Assembly: GCA_024663395.1 (NCBI GenBank)
Contig: JANFAH010000015.1
Coordinates: 682,001 to 746,000, forward strand
Length of the DNA: 64,000 bases
From: Pisolithus tinctorius
Taxonomy: Eukaryota; Basidiomycota; Agaricomycetes; Boletales; Pisolithaceae
Reading direction: 5' to 3'
Part shown: positions 22,920 through 33,363 of the stretch, in pieces
Layout: each line of letters opens with the position of its first letter
Position numbering within the stretch: the stretch's first letter is position 1
The notes under the pieces: model-generated
Database searches by the model: none
What the model saw: only the letters and a program-made list of their open reading frames with translations
What the model was told of the DNA's origin: nothing
Program-made: the position numbers and the translations under genes

Positions 22920-25900
22920 TCATTGGCCTGCTGACTCCATCAACAATTTGTTGGCTGAAAACATCTGACAATAATAGCTCTGTAAATGGTGAAAATATCA
23001 ACTTACACATGCGATACTTGATGATAATGTTGATGATAGCTTCACATAAACCATCCATATCACTACTATGATCATGAACAGCTGCCTTGACAGCTGTTGA
23101 AATAGCCATATGTATACTGGGGTTCTCATATTCCTTTGCAGCCAATGTCAAAACCTCTTGCCAAAGATGGTGCCCTTGCTGCATTGAAAAGTAAGAATGC
23201 TCAGCAACAAGCAAACATCCTAGAAGAGTGAGTATGTATTGTGTGGGCAATGGAAAACACTCACCAATAGCATGTTCAACCATTGATTGGAGAGTGGGAA
23301 ACTTCCCTAACAAAGTAACATCTTTGGACAGAGGTGGCATATGAATGGCAGTATTGACTTCAAATTTTGTCTGTGACATTACATGTTGGCCATGGACAGA
23401 GAGAGGTAGCAACCCACACTTACAAGCTAAAAATTGCAATGCCACATGTGTGACAAATATGGTCATGGCATAGGTGAACAGGAAATGAAGCCAGGCTACT
23501 CACCTCCTGCCAAAGAAGAGGTCATACCAATGGCATCACCAGACAATCATGATCAGTCTATGCACTCAAACAACCATGCACTCACTGACATTCTGTCAGA
23601 TAAAGTGGTTTGGGGAAAGTATAAGTAAACACCAGGTGCAACATGGCAGAACCACTTACCAGCTACCAGTCAAGTGGAACCCAAAGGATGAAAGTGATGT
23701 GAATTGGGAAAGATGTAACATTTCATGAAATTCACACACATTCTGCTATATGATCAACATGAAAAGTGCAAGGAATCCCATTGAGCAAATATTCAGCTAA
23801 ACATGCCATGAAATCACTCACCCACTGTCATGCCAACAACATCAAGAGTGCAGTGAGGCCATTGAGCAGAGATCCAACTGGGCATGCTATGAAATCACTC
23901 ACATCCTATCATGCCACCAACATCAAGAGTACAAGTGAGGCCATTGAGCAGAGATCCAGCTGAACATGCCATGAAATTGCTCACATCCTATCATGTCACC
24001 AGCATCAAGAGTGCAAGTGAGGCCATTGAGCAGAGATCCAGCTGAACATGAAATCACTCACCCCCTGTCATGCCACCAACATCAAGAGTGCAAGTAATGC
24101 TATTGGGCAGAGATCCAGCTGAACATGCCATGAAATCACTCACTGCCTGTCATGGGAGTGCAGTGATGCCAATGAGCAGAGATCCAGCTGAACATGCCAT
24201 AAAATCACTCACATACTGTCATGCCACCAACATCAAGAGTGCAGTGAGGCCATTGAGCAGAGACCCAGCTGAACATGCCATTAAATTGCTCACCCACTGT
24301 TAGGGCACCAACATCAAGAGTGCATTGTGGCCACTAAGCAGAGATTCAGCTGAATATGACATGAAATCACTCACCCACTGTCATGCCACCAACATCAAGA
24401 GTGCAGTGGGGCCATTGAGCAGAGATCCAGCTGTACATGCCATGAAATCACTTACCCACTGTCATTCCACCAATATCAAGAGTGCAAGTGAGGCCATTGA
24501 GCAGAGATCCAGCTGAATATGCCATAAAATCACTCACAAACTGTCATGCCATCAATATCAAGAGTGTGGTGAGGCCATTGAGCAGAGATCCAGTTGTACA
24601 AGCCATGAAATCACTCACATCCTGTCATGCCACCAACATCAAGAATGCAAGTGAGGCCATTGAGCAGAGTTCCAGCTGAACATGCCATGAAATCACTCAC
24701 ATCCTATCATGCCACCAGCATCATCAGGAGTGCAAGTGAGGCCATTGAGCAGGAGATCCAGCTGAACATGCTGTGAAATCACTCACCCCCTGTCATACCA
24801 GCAACATCAAAAGTGTGGAGAGGCTATTAAGCAGATACCCAGTTAAACATGCCATGAAATCACTCACAGACTGTCATGCCACCAACATCAAGAGTGCAGT
24901 GAGGCCATTGAGCAGAGATCCAGCTGAACATGCCTCAAAATTACTCACATACTGTTATGCCATCAACATCAGGAGTGCAAGTGAGGCCATTGAGCAGAGA
25001 TCCAGCTAGACATGCCATGCAATCACTCACCCACTGTCAAGCCACCAATGTCAAGAGTGCAGTAAGGCCATTGAGCAGATATCCAGCTGAAGATGCCATG
25101 AAATCACTCACCTGCTGTTATGCCACCAATGTTAAGAGTGCAAGTGAAGCCATTGAGCAGAACTCCAAATGAACATGACATGAAATTACTCACCCACTGT
25201 CATGCCACCAACATCAAGAGTGCAAGTGAGGCCATTGAGCAGAGCTTCAGTTGAACATGCCATAAAATCACTCACATACTATCCTTGCCACCAATGTCAA
25301 GAGTGAGTCCACTTGGGAAATTCAGCATGCCATTAATTACCCACCTTCTGTTGATCCACACCAGTGAATATGACATAGGAGCATCATTGACACCATATGT
25401 CAGAAGAATTTGGCCACTTACCCTACAATTTGGAAACCATTTCAGCAACTCACATGCAAGCCCTTTTGGATCCACCTGCAATCTTCCCATAACACCCAAC
25501 TCCATTCTGGTCCTCAATGTCCTTCAGTAGATCAGTACCCATGCCAAAACAAACATGCTAACTTACTTTTGCACAGCATACTGAACACATAGCACAATAT
25601 TTGACTGCTGGGTTGATATAAATAACCTTTGTAAACCTTCCTCATTCAACACATCTGCTGTGCACTGCATCAATGCACTGTAGTCTGCACTCTCTTGATG
25701 CATCTCTGCCAAAGTTTCTAGTAGCACTATCTCTGAGTGATGAAATACCCACTCTGAAGTGGCACATATCCTTTAGGTGGAAAGTGGCACTTGCCAAGCT
25801 CATGTTTTATATGGTCAAGCCACCTTTCTAACAGTTCCCCTTGCACTTCTGCAGCCCTTTCCTTTGCCTCAGCTATGGCCACACCTTGATCCAGAAGCCC

Positions 25901-26912
25901 CCTAAGTGCAGGAAGGTACAAGGCATCCACCTTTGTCAACAGCACTATCACAGGAACTAAGCAGATGGTTAGTCACATGCAATCATATCTGTAGTGGAAG
26001 TGTCTTTGCCATGTCCTGTGTCACACTCATTGAAGAATTTCTGCTCAGCTGCAGTTACTGTCCTGTGGTAATCTGTCATGGGAATGCAAAACCTATATTC
26101 ATCTGTTCCCTTAGCCTGTAGTTACTCACAATATATTCCTTACCAGATGGCATGGATTCTTTCCTTCACACTCTTTGCAGCTGCATGGTCAACCACAAAG
26201 TTCTTCATCTGGTCAAACTGTTTTGTGGCACCTGCTTCAAACCCACAGGAATCATGGAATACAAAGCCTGGGTTACTCTGAAACATGAGCTCATTCTCAA
26301 TATTATGGTAGCCACGCTGGGAGCACTCAGCATCAATGTGAATTTCTACAAGACAATATAGCATCTTACCGTCAAAGTGCCTTGAACAACAGCACCCTCG
26401 ATCTGAAATTGTTAAATAGGTTTCACGAACCCTATAGGACCATACCTTATTTCCTTTCCCATCAAAGATCTCTGGCTTTTCGGTAGAGTTGCAGACTCTT
26501 TGAAGGACGGTGGTTTTACCAGCATTTGCTCGGCCCATAACCAGAATCCGAAAGCGCTCGATGTTTTTCATGTATTCTTGAGCCATCTCAGGATCGAGAC
26601 GGTAAGGAGGTCCAGAAGACGCAATCGCTATGGCTCGGTATTAGGCAATTTGGATTTCATCAAGGGCGGCAATAATACCTTGGGGAGTCACTTCACTCGG
26701 AGCAGGGACTGGAACCGTCACATTGCCAACAATGGCACTAGCTTCTGTGTCCCTGTATCAAGTATCTCATATGTCGTAGGCTAGAACAATAACATACCTG
26801 CAGTCGTAGCTTCAGTTGCGGCAGGAGCCAAACCACTTGGACCGCTTTGGCGGGCATGACGAGAATCACTGCCGAGCGACTTGAACCACTTTTTAATACG
26901 ACCAGGAGCCAT
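22920..26912 (-). CDS. P-loop GTPase, mushroom-type, copy B, with internal minisatellite
   Basis: Paralogue of the gene at 6,469-11,441 with the same exon plan. The ATG at 26,912 starts the leader exon. G1 is GRANAGKTT near 26,530, followed by the exon with IENELMFQSNPGFVF and HDSCGFEAG. The G4 region is VLLTKVDAL near 25,930, and the exon before the array ends NFPSGLTLDIGG. The minisatellite here is about 1.55 kb. Beyond it come exons encoding KFEVNTAIHMPPLSKD, GKFPTLQSMVEHAI and LLVAEHSYFSMQQGHH, with a final TGA at 22,920. CpG decay has gone further into the third coding exon than in copy A. The coding parts I could follow are open, so it may still be expressed; this is uncertain because the array may disturb splicing. 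Confidence 0.55.
23760..25310 (-). repeat. 81-82-bp minisatellite, about 18-19 units (copy B)
   Basis: Same unit as the array at 7,325-9,835 but fewer copies and without the 164-bp dimer blocks. It lies at the same position inside the paralogous gene. Confidence 0.85.
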
Positions 26913-27296
26913 TTAAACGTAAGATACAATTGTGCGTGCTTCAAAACGCAGAGCTTAAGGCGTGCGAAGGATCAGCGTATAGCCCGTCGCTGTGGTATTG
27001 ACTCGCAGCAAGTGGATCGATAGCAAGGCACCTATCTCCTCTCCCTTACGCATGTGCTTATGTAATTCAGTAAAGCCTGGCCCTCCACGATCATAGCTTC
27101 AATGCCTTCTTAAGGCAAACATAAAAATCTCTGAGCATGTCTACTATACTCCAACGTTCAACGTCCAACAGACTCTAAGAAACACGGATGTCCAAACTGC
27201 GAGGAAATCCTGCAAGTGCATGTTTGTTGTCTCTTTCTGTTCACGAGACCTCAAACATCCGATTTTCTATGCCTCGGTCCGTGAAACAGATAAAGG

Positions 27297-27622
27297 TGTA
27301 AGCGTTCGCTTACCTTACCACTTACCGCTTGCCACTCACGCACCGTACGCACCGTTCACGCTATCGCTTCACGTCGTCACATCTCCTATTCCCCGTGCGG
27401 ATCCCTCCTGCTGTGTTGTACTGTTTGGACCCTGGGGGTATATATACTGGTGCTGCATGTATGCGCAGGTCGTCTCTTCTTTTTCTCTCTTTCCTCTCAC
27501 TTGCTCTGTTGAGCATCTTGTATCAGCGTATACGCTTGATTGTCTAATCCCCACACGCCTGTCCACGTTCTGTCGTCGTTGTGAGCCGTTCTGAGTGTAC
27601 TCACCCGCAGTGGTGAGTTCCA
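27297..27622 (+). repeat. 5' LTR of the gypsy element
   Basis: 326 bp, TG..CA ends. A TATA-like sequence (ggtatatatactgg) at about 27,438-27,451 probably sets the transcript start. Confidence 0.9.
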
Positions 27623-27994
27623 CTTTTTTTGAACGTGCCATAGTGCGTGTCGACGCCTGCTAGAGGTGTCAAACTGCCGTCCCGTAAACTGCCGTCCCGT
27701 CGCGTTCCCTCCGTCCCCGTACCCTTGACTACCCGTAGTCGAGGGAATAACCCTCCGCCCGCGACATCGTTGTCATCGCCGTTGTCCTCGTCTTCGTCTT
27801 CGCTGTCTACGTCACACGCTGCCTCTACTCCCCTGCCATCTACGCTACCGCCCGTGGCCCCGCCCAGCACCGCTCCGTCTCCGCCTATCTCCCCCTCACA
27901 CATCCCGTTACCAACATCCCTTCCACCGTCTCCGACTTCCACGGATAGCTCATCGTCGTCTGACAGCTTCACAGTGGTTCTCCCTGTCTTCGCG

Positions 27995-30900
27995 ATGTCC
28001 TCAACACAGTCTCAGGTAGCGCGATGCGAAAATACCACTCCTGGAAAAACCCCTCCCTTCTTAACAGCGGGTGACATCACCCCGGAAGGGTTGCGAAGCT
28101 GGGAACTAGGTTGCGAGAATTACTTTCGGCTAAAAAGCGTAGCAGAGGACGTTCAGGTCGCCAAAGTTGCGGGTCACCTTCTGGATCCTCGTGTGCAGGA
28201 CTGGATTAGTAACAACGGCAGTCGACTGACTGCCCTCTCCTTCTCGGAATTTATGGATGAAGTCCGTACATACTGGCTTCCCAGCGACTGGGCGGAAGCT
28301 ATCCAGCAGAAAATGCTCTCGTCAACGCAGGGTAACAAAGCCTTCCACTTGTGGGCTGTCGAGGTGGAGAGTCTGAATGTTCTGTTACAGGGTAGCGAGT
28401 TCCACCTCACTGAAGACCATCTTCGTTTTCACCTAGAGTCTCACATGCACCCGGATCTCACTGCAGAATATCGCCTGTCTGGTGGCCGCCGTGAGAAGCA
28501 GTTCCGTGCTTGGCTCGACCTGGTCCGCTTGCTTGACGAAAAACGCGTTCACGACGCTGCAAAACTCGATGCGGCTCTTCGTAGAAAGCCTTTTCAACCT
28601 AGCCGTTCAGCTAACACCACAGCATCGGGTTCGAAGGCACCAGATGGTCGCACCCGCACTCGCCCTCCTGCCCTCACCATCGAGGAACGCCAGCTCCTTC
28701 GGGACAACTCGGGCTGTTTCAAATGCCGCCGTCTCTTTCAAAACCATATCACACGTGATTGCCCAAATGATTTCCCTGACGCAAAAAACTACAAAGTGCT
28801 GACCGCTGCCGACGTTGAGGCCACTCGTAAGAAACGTGCCAAACCTATTGCCGCAATCATCGAAGAGGAGCCTGCAGCGAAGCGCTCCCGCATCACTGAA
28901 GTGGATGACGACACAGATGCCATTGCTGTCGTCATGCCCTCTGCTGCGCTGGGGGATGGAACTGACTCAGGTGAAGAGTACGTCGCACCTCTTTCCGTTC
29001 CCCATCTCCGGTGGTCCTGCCTCCTGGAAGGACCTAACGTGACCTTCCCTCTACCTGTGAAGGCACTGATTGACAGTGGTTCTCATTTAGTTCTGATTGA
29101 TGAAACCCTTGTCTCGAAGCTAGGGTTACGGCGCCGTCAGTTGCACAAGTCCCTCGACGTTTCGGTAGCACTTTCTTCTGGTAACCGGGAGGTCATGTCT
29201 CTGCAGAGTTACGTTGTTCTATCTTGTCTTTCCCCGGATGCACGCTTTCGTTCTCGGTCCGTCCGCGCAGTCATTGCGCCCCGTTTATGTACACCACTTT
29301 TGTTAGGACTCCCGTTCCTTGCACATAATCAGCTCGTCGTCGATCACGCTCTCCGTACATGTATTAATAAAGATACTGGTTATGACTTGTTGAATCCTCC
29401 AACTCCCGTCCCGGCTCCTGTCCCCTCACCAGTAACCCCTACCGTTCAGGCTGTCAAGCAACTAAAGGGTGCGGTCCTTGCAGAGCTACATAGCGTTCTG
29501 CCTGCGTATTGCGAACTTGTGGAGGTGGCGTCCACCCCGGTCTGTGGGGTGGATGTTATTGGCGCGGTACAGCATCGCATTGAGGTCCTCGCGGCTGCTG
29601 AGGAGCTGACAAAGCGCAATACACGACTCAAGGTTGAGTTCGCTGATCGCTTCCCGAGCGACATCCCGCCCACGGATGCCCTGCCTGACGATGTGCTTTT
29701 CCGGGTCCAGCCCAAGGACGCCAACAAGGTGATCCAGCTTCGGTCGTACGATTGTCCAAAGAAGTATCGCGAAGTGTGGAAAACGTTACTACAACAACAT
29801 CTGGATGCAGGGCGTTTACGGCCTTCCAATAGTACTCACTCTTCGCCCGCGTTCATTATTCCAAAGGCGGATCCTGCCGCGTTGCCATGCTGGGTCAACG
29901 ATTTTCGACAACTCAATCTGAACACGATCCCCGATAACCACCCGTTACCCCGCATCGATGAGATCCTTCGTGATTGTGCTAAAGGCAGGTATTTCGCGAA
30001 ACTGGATATGACCAATGCCTTCTTTCAGACCAAGGTTCATCCAGACGACATTAAATGGTTAGCCGTGCACACACCTTGGGGCCTGTACGAGTGGACTGTC
30101 ATGCCTATGGGGGTGCGGAATGCCCCTGCGGTTCATCAGCGTCGGATGTCTGCTGCCCTCCGTCATCTAATCGGTCGCATTTGCCACGTGTATCTCGATG
30201 ACATTATTATCTGGTCGCAGACGCTCGAGGAACATGAACGCAACGTCCGTGCGGTCCTCCAGGCTCTCCGTGATGCTAAGTTATATTGTTCTCTTAAGAA
30301 GACTCAGTTGTTTTGTACTGAAGTTCTGTTTCTTGGCCATCGCGTCTCTGCTCATGGAATCGAGCCCGACTCTTCCAAGATCGCAAGGATCCTCGATTGG
30401 CCGGTACCACGATCTGTTACGGACATGCGGGCCTTCCTGGGCCTTGTTCGTTACGTTGCAGATCATCTTCCCAATCTCGCAGAGCACACGCGTGTTCTGA
30501 ACGCGTTGACAACCAAGGCCGCGGAACTCAAGTTCCCTGTCTGGAATGATGACCATCAGCGGGCCTTCCAGGCCATCAAAGATCTCGTGGTCAGTCCCCA
30601 CTGTTTGACGACGATTGATCATGATAATCCAGGTGACAACCGCATTTTCCTTACATGCGATGCCTCGGACTTCCGAACTGGGGCAATTCTCTCTTGGGGA
30701 CCCACTTGGGAGACGGCTCGGCCGGTTGCTTTCGATTCCACTCCCCTTCGCGGTGCTGAACTCAATTACCCTGTGCACGAGAAGGAACTCCTCGCCATCA
30801 TTCGTGCCTTGAAGAAGTGGAGGGTCGAGCTGCTTGGGACCCCGGTGTTGGTGTATACTGATCATCGAACCCTTCAGCACTTTGCCCTACAACGCGACCT

Positions 30901-32515
30901 CTCCCGGCGCCAAGCTCACTGGCAAGAATACATGTCCCAGTTTGATCTGACGATTCGTTATATTCAAGGCGAGCGTAATGTGGGTGCTGACGCCCTGTCG
31001 CGACGCTCGGATGACGCCCCCCCCGTGGCTGCAGTGTCCACGGTCGAGGTGGACAAGTCGCTGACAGTGGAGATATTGAAAGGATACACAGAAGATCCCT
31101 TCTGTCAGCGACTGTTCTCTCTTCTTGACTCACTGCCCGGTCTACAGGAACGAGATGGCCTGTTGTACCTCGCGGGTCGCTTGGTGATCCCCCGTGTACA
31201 TTCACTACGAGAACGCTTCTTTCACCTCGCCCATGACGCCTTAGGCCATTTTGGCATGGACAAGACCTATGCGGCTCTCCGTAATTCGTTCTACTGGCCT
31301 AACATGCGTCGTGACCTTGCATCTGCATATATCCCAGCTTGCACTCACTGTATGCGCAACAAGTCTCCGACTACGGCACCGGCGGGCCCATTACATCCCC
31401 TGCCAGTCCCCGATGCTCGTGGAGACTCTGTGGCCATCGACTTCATCGGTCCCTTACCAGAGGACCACGGCTTCAATATGATCGTCACAATGACGGACCG
31501 CCTTGGCGCTGACATACGCCTTGTGCCTTGTCGAAGTTCCATCACCGCCTCGGAGTTCGCTACACTTTTCTTCGATCATTGGTATTGTGAAAACGGCCTT
31601 CCCTTGGAGGTTATTTCAGATCGAGATAAGCTTTTCTTATCTCGCTTCTGGAGGTCCCTTCACAAGTTGACAGGAGTTAAACTCAAGATGTCTTCGTCAT
31701 ACCATCCCCAGACCGACGGGGCAAGCAAGCGCACCAACAAGACAGTCAACCAATGTGTTCGCTTCCATGTCGAACGTAGCCAGAAAGGCTGGGTCAAGGC
31801 CCTGCCTCGCGTACGTTTCCATATTATGAACACCGTTAGCAATAGTACGGGATTCTCCCCGTTTCAGCTCCACCTTGGTCGTTCTCCACGTCTCTTACCC
31901 CCTATCTCCACTTTGGACGCTGAGACGACAGAACATGCAGACGCTGCTGCCTTTTTGGCTCGTCTGGAGATGGACGTCCTCGAAGCGCGTGACAACTTAC
32001 TCGCGGCAAAGGCGGCTCAAGCTCATGTGGCTAATCGACGCCGCGTCCCCGACCCAAGGTTTTCGGTCGGGGACAAGGTTTGGCTATCTACGAAACATCG
32101 TCGTCGTGAATATCTTACTAATGGAACAAATCGTGTAGCCAAATTTATGCCACGGTATGATGGCCCCTACACCATCTTGTCGGCTTCGCCCGAAACCTCC
32201 TCCTACGTCTTAGACGTGCCTCGTGCAGCCAACGCATGCACCACGTTCCACGTCAGTCAACTACACGCCTTCGTGCCTAATGATACAACACTCTTCCCCT
32301 CTCGCGAGCTACCTCGCCCGGGCCCTGTGGTCACGGAGAATGGTCAGTTGGAGAACTTGATTGAGCGGATCTTGGATGAGAAGCGGGTTGGGAGGACGAA
32401 GAAGTATTTGGTGCGGTGGTTAGGGTATGGACCGGAGGATGATGAGTGGTTGTCAAAAAAGGATCTGGAGGATTGCGAGGCATTAGATGTTTGGGAAAGG
32501 GAGCACCCGCCGTAG
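27995..32515 (+). CDS. Gag-Pol polyprotein with chromodomain
   Basis: One uninterrupted frame encodes all retrotransposon parts: capsid-like Gag; a CCHC knuckle with CFKC..HITRDC near 28,714; aspartic protease with IDSGSH near 29,070; RT with YLDD at 30,191-30,202; RNase H (TCDASDFRTG, HEKELLAI, YTDHRTL); an HHCC integrase domain (HFGMDKT, ACTHC) near 31,235-31,360; the integrase core; and a C-terminal chromodomain (RTKKYLVRWLGYG, DDEWL) near 32,380-32,460 that would target insertion to chromatin marks. The first in-frame ATG is at 27,995 (about 1,506 residues). The frame is open back to 27,644 without an ATG, adding 117 Ser/Pro-rich codons. The third catalytic acidic residue of the integrase is replaced by Lys (AAG at 31,727-31,729), so integration by this copy's own enzyme is doubtful. 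Confidence 0.95.
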   Translation: MSSTQSQVARCENTTPGKTPPFLTAGDITPEGLRSWELGCENYFRLKSVAEDVQVAKVAGHLLDPRVQDWISNNGSRLTALSFSEFMDEVRTYWLPSDWAEAIQQKMLSSTQGNKAFHLWAVEVESLNVLLQGSEFHLTEDHLRFHLESHMHPDLTAEYRLSGGRREKQFRAWLDLVRLLDEKRVHDAAKLDAALRRKPFQPSRSANTTASGSKAPDGRTRTRPPALTIEERQLLRDNSGCFKCRRLFQNHITRDCPNDFPDAKNYKVLTAADVEATRKKRAKPIAAIIEEEPAAKRSRITEVDDDTDAIAVVMPSAALGDGTDSGEEYVAPLSVPHLRWSCLLEGPNVTFPLPVKALIDSGSHLVLIDETLVSKLGLRRRQLHKSLDVSVALSSGNREVMSLQSYVVLSCLSPDARFRSRSVRAVIAPRLCTPLLLGLPFLAHNQLVVDHALRTCINKDTGYDLLNPPTPVPAPVPSPVTPTVQAVKQLKGAVLAELHSVLPAYCELVEVASTPVCGVDVIGAVQHRIEVLAAAEELTKRNTRLKVEFADRFPSDIPPTDALPDDVLFRVQPKDANKVIQLRSYDCPKKYREVWKTLLQQHLDAGRLRPSNSTHSSPAFIIPKADPAALPCWVNDFRQLNLNTIPDNHPLPRIDEILRDCAKGRYFAKLDMTNAFFQTKVHPDDIKWLAVHTPWGLYEWTVMPMGVRNAPAVHQRRMSAALRHLIGRICHVYLDDIIIWSQTLEEHERNVRAVLQALRDAKLYCSLKKTQLFCTEVLFLGHRVSAHGIEPDSSKIARILDWPVPRSVTDMRAFLGLVRYVADHLPNLAEHTRVLNALTTKAAELKFPVWNDDHQRAFQAIKDLVVSPHCLTTIDHDNPGDNRIFLTCDASDFRTGAILSWGPTWETARPVAFDSTPLRGAELNYPVHEKELLAIIRALKKWRVELLGTPVLVYTDHRTLQHFALQRDLSRRQAHWQEYMSQFDLTIRYIQGERNVGADALSRRSDDAPPVAAVSTVEVDKSLTVEILKGYTEDPFCQRLFSLLDSLPGLQERDGLLYLAGRLVIPRVHSLRERFFHLAHDALGHFGMDKTYAALRNSFYWPNMRRDLASAYIPACTHCMRNKSPTTAPAGPLHPLPVPDARGDSVAIDFIGPLPEDHGFNMIVTMTDRLGADIRLVPCRSSITASEFATLFFDHWYCENGLPLEVISDRDKLFLSRFWRSLHKLTGVKLKMSSSYHPQTDGASKRTNKTVNQCVRFHVERSQKGWVKALPRVRFHIMNTVSNSTGFSPFQLHLGRSPRLLPPISTLDAETTEHADAAAFLARLEMDVLEARDNLLAAKAAQAHVANRRRVPDPRFSVGDKVWLSTKHRRREYLTNGTNRVAKFMPRYDGPYTILSASPETSSYVLDVPRAANACTTFHVSQLHAFVPNDTTLFPSRELPRPGPVVTENGQLENLIERILDEKRVGRTKKYLVRWLGYGPEDDEWLSKKDLEDCEALDVWEREHPP

Positions 32516-32686
32516 GGCGTTAAGGCTGACGAAGAAGAGTTGAGGACAGGTTGACGAAGAAGATGTTGAGGTTGACGAAGAAGAGTTGAGGTCAGGTTGA
32601 CGAAGAAGATGCTGAAGAAGATGCAGGGTTCACGCCCACTCACGCTCCTTCTCCCCCCGGTTGCCTTTTTTTATGGGCTGGGAGGG

Positions 32687-33012
32687 TGTAAGCGTTCGCT
32701 TACCTTACCACTTACCGCTTGCCACTCACGCACCGTACGCACCGTTCACGCTATCGCTTCACGTCGTCACATCTCCTATTCCCCGTGCGGATCCCTCCTG
32801 CTGTGTTGTACTGTTTGGACCCTGGGGGTATATATACTGGTGCTGCATGTATGCGCAGGTCGTCTCTTCTTTTTCTCTCTTTCCTCTCACTTGCTCTGTT
32901 GAGCATCTTGTATCAGCGTATACGCTTGATTGTCTAATCCCCACACGCCTGTCCACGTTCTGTCGTCGTTGTGAGCCGTTCTGAGTGTACTCACCCGCAG
33001 TGGTGAGTTCCA
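32687..33012 (+). repeat. 3' LTR of the gypsy element
   Basis: Matches the 5' LTR base for base as far as I can check by eye, so the insertion is young. Confidence 0.9.
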
Positions 33013-33363
33013 AAAGGAGTCTATGGACAGCATATCCGTTTTGCACGACCACCTACTTTGACGAAATTATCTTCCTCATCGATCCTGTGTTGAGTTGGGT
33101 AGCGCAATAGCAGAGAACATGTGAGGCATGTTTGCCTTTCAGTTTGCTGACGGTTTTTTTTCTTTGGTGTTGAATGCAAAATGTATGCTATCGCAGTTAA
33201 AGGTCGTGTTCCGGAAGATGTAGAAGCAGACCTTAAGGGTCGTGGTATCAAACATCGACTGAATAACCATACGGATCAGGACTTATTTGCAGTTGTGCAC
33301 ACCCCTCGCACGCTGATCGCTGGAAGATCATACATTTAGTCTGGGAACTTTTATGAACTCGTC

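Larger units (their letters stand above)
27297..33012 (+). mobile_element. full-length Ty3/gypsy chromovirus
   Basis: Two 326-bp LTRs (27,297-27,622 and 32,687-33,012) bound a single gag-pol frame. They start TGTAAGCG and end GTTCCA, and I see no difference between them. The target duplication AAAGG is at 27,292-27,296 and 33,013-33,017; the empty site is visible in copy A near 11,817. A purine run (gggctgggaggg) precedes the 3' LTR. I found no clear tRNA primer site after the 5' LTR. CpG is intact, fitting a recent insertion. Confidence 0.95.
26913..33363. promoter_or_regulatory. divergent intergenic region of copy B, split by the gypsy element
   Basis: The space between the GTPase and MARVEL-like start codons is about 0.73 kb once the LTR element is removed. 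The element therefore sits between the two promoters and may affect both genes. Confidence 0.4.

Noticed and set aside
27647..27994. Start of Gag-Pol at 27,647
   Set aside because: The codon there is GTG; the first in-frame ATG is at 27,995, so the upstream part is reported separately.
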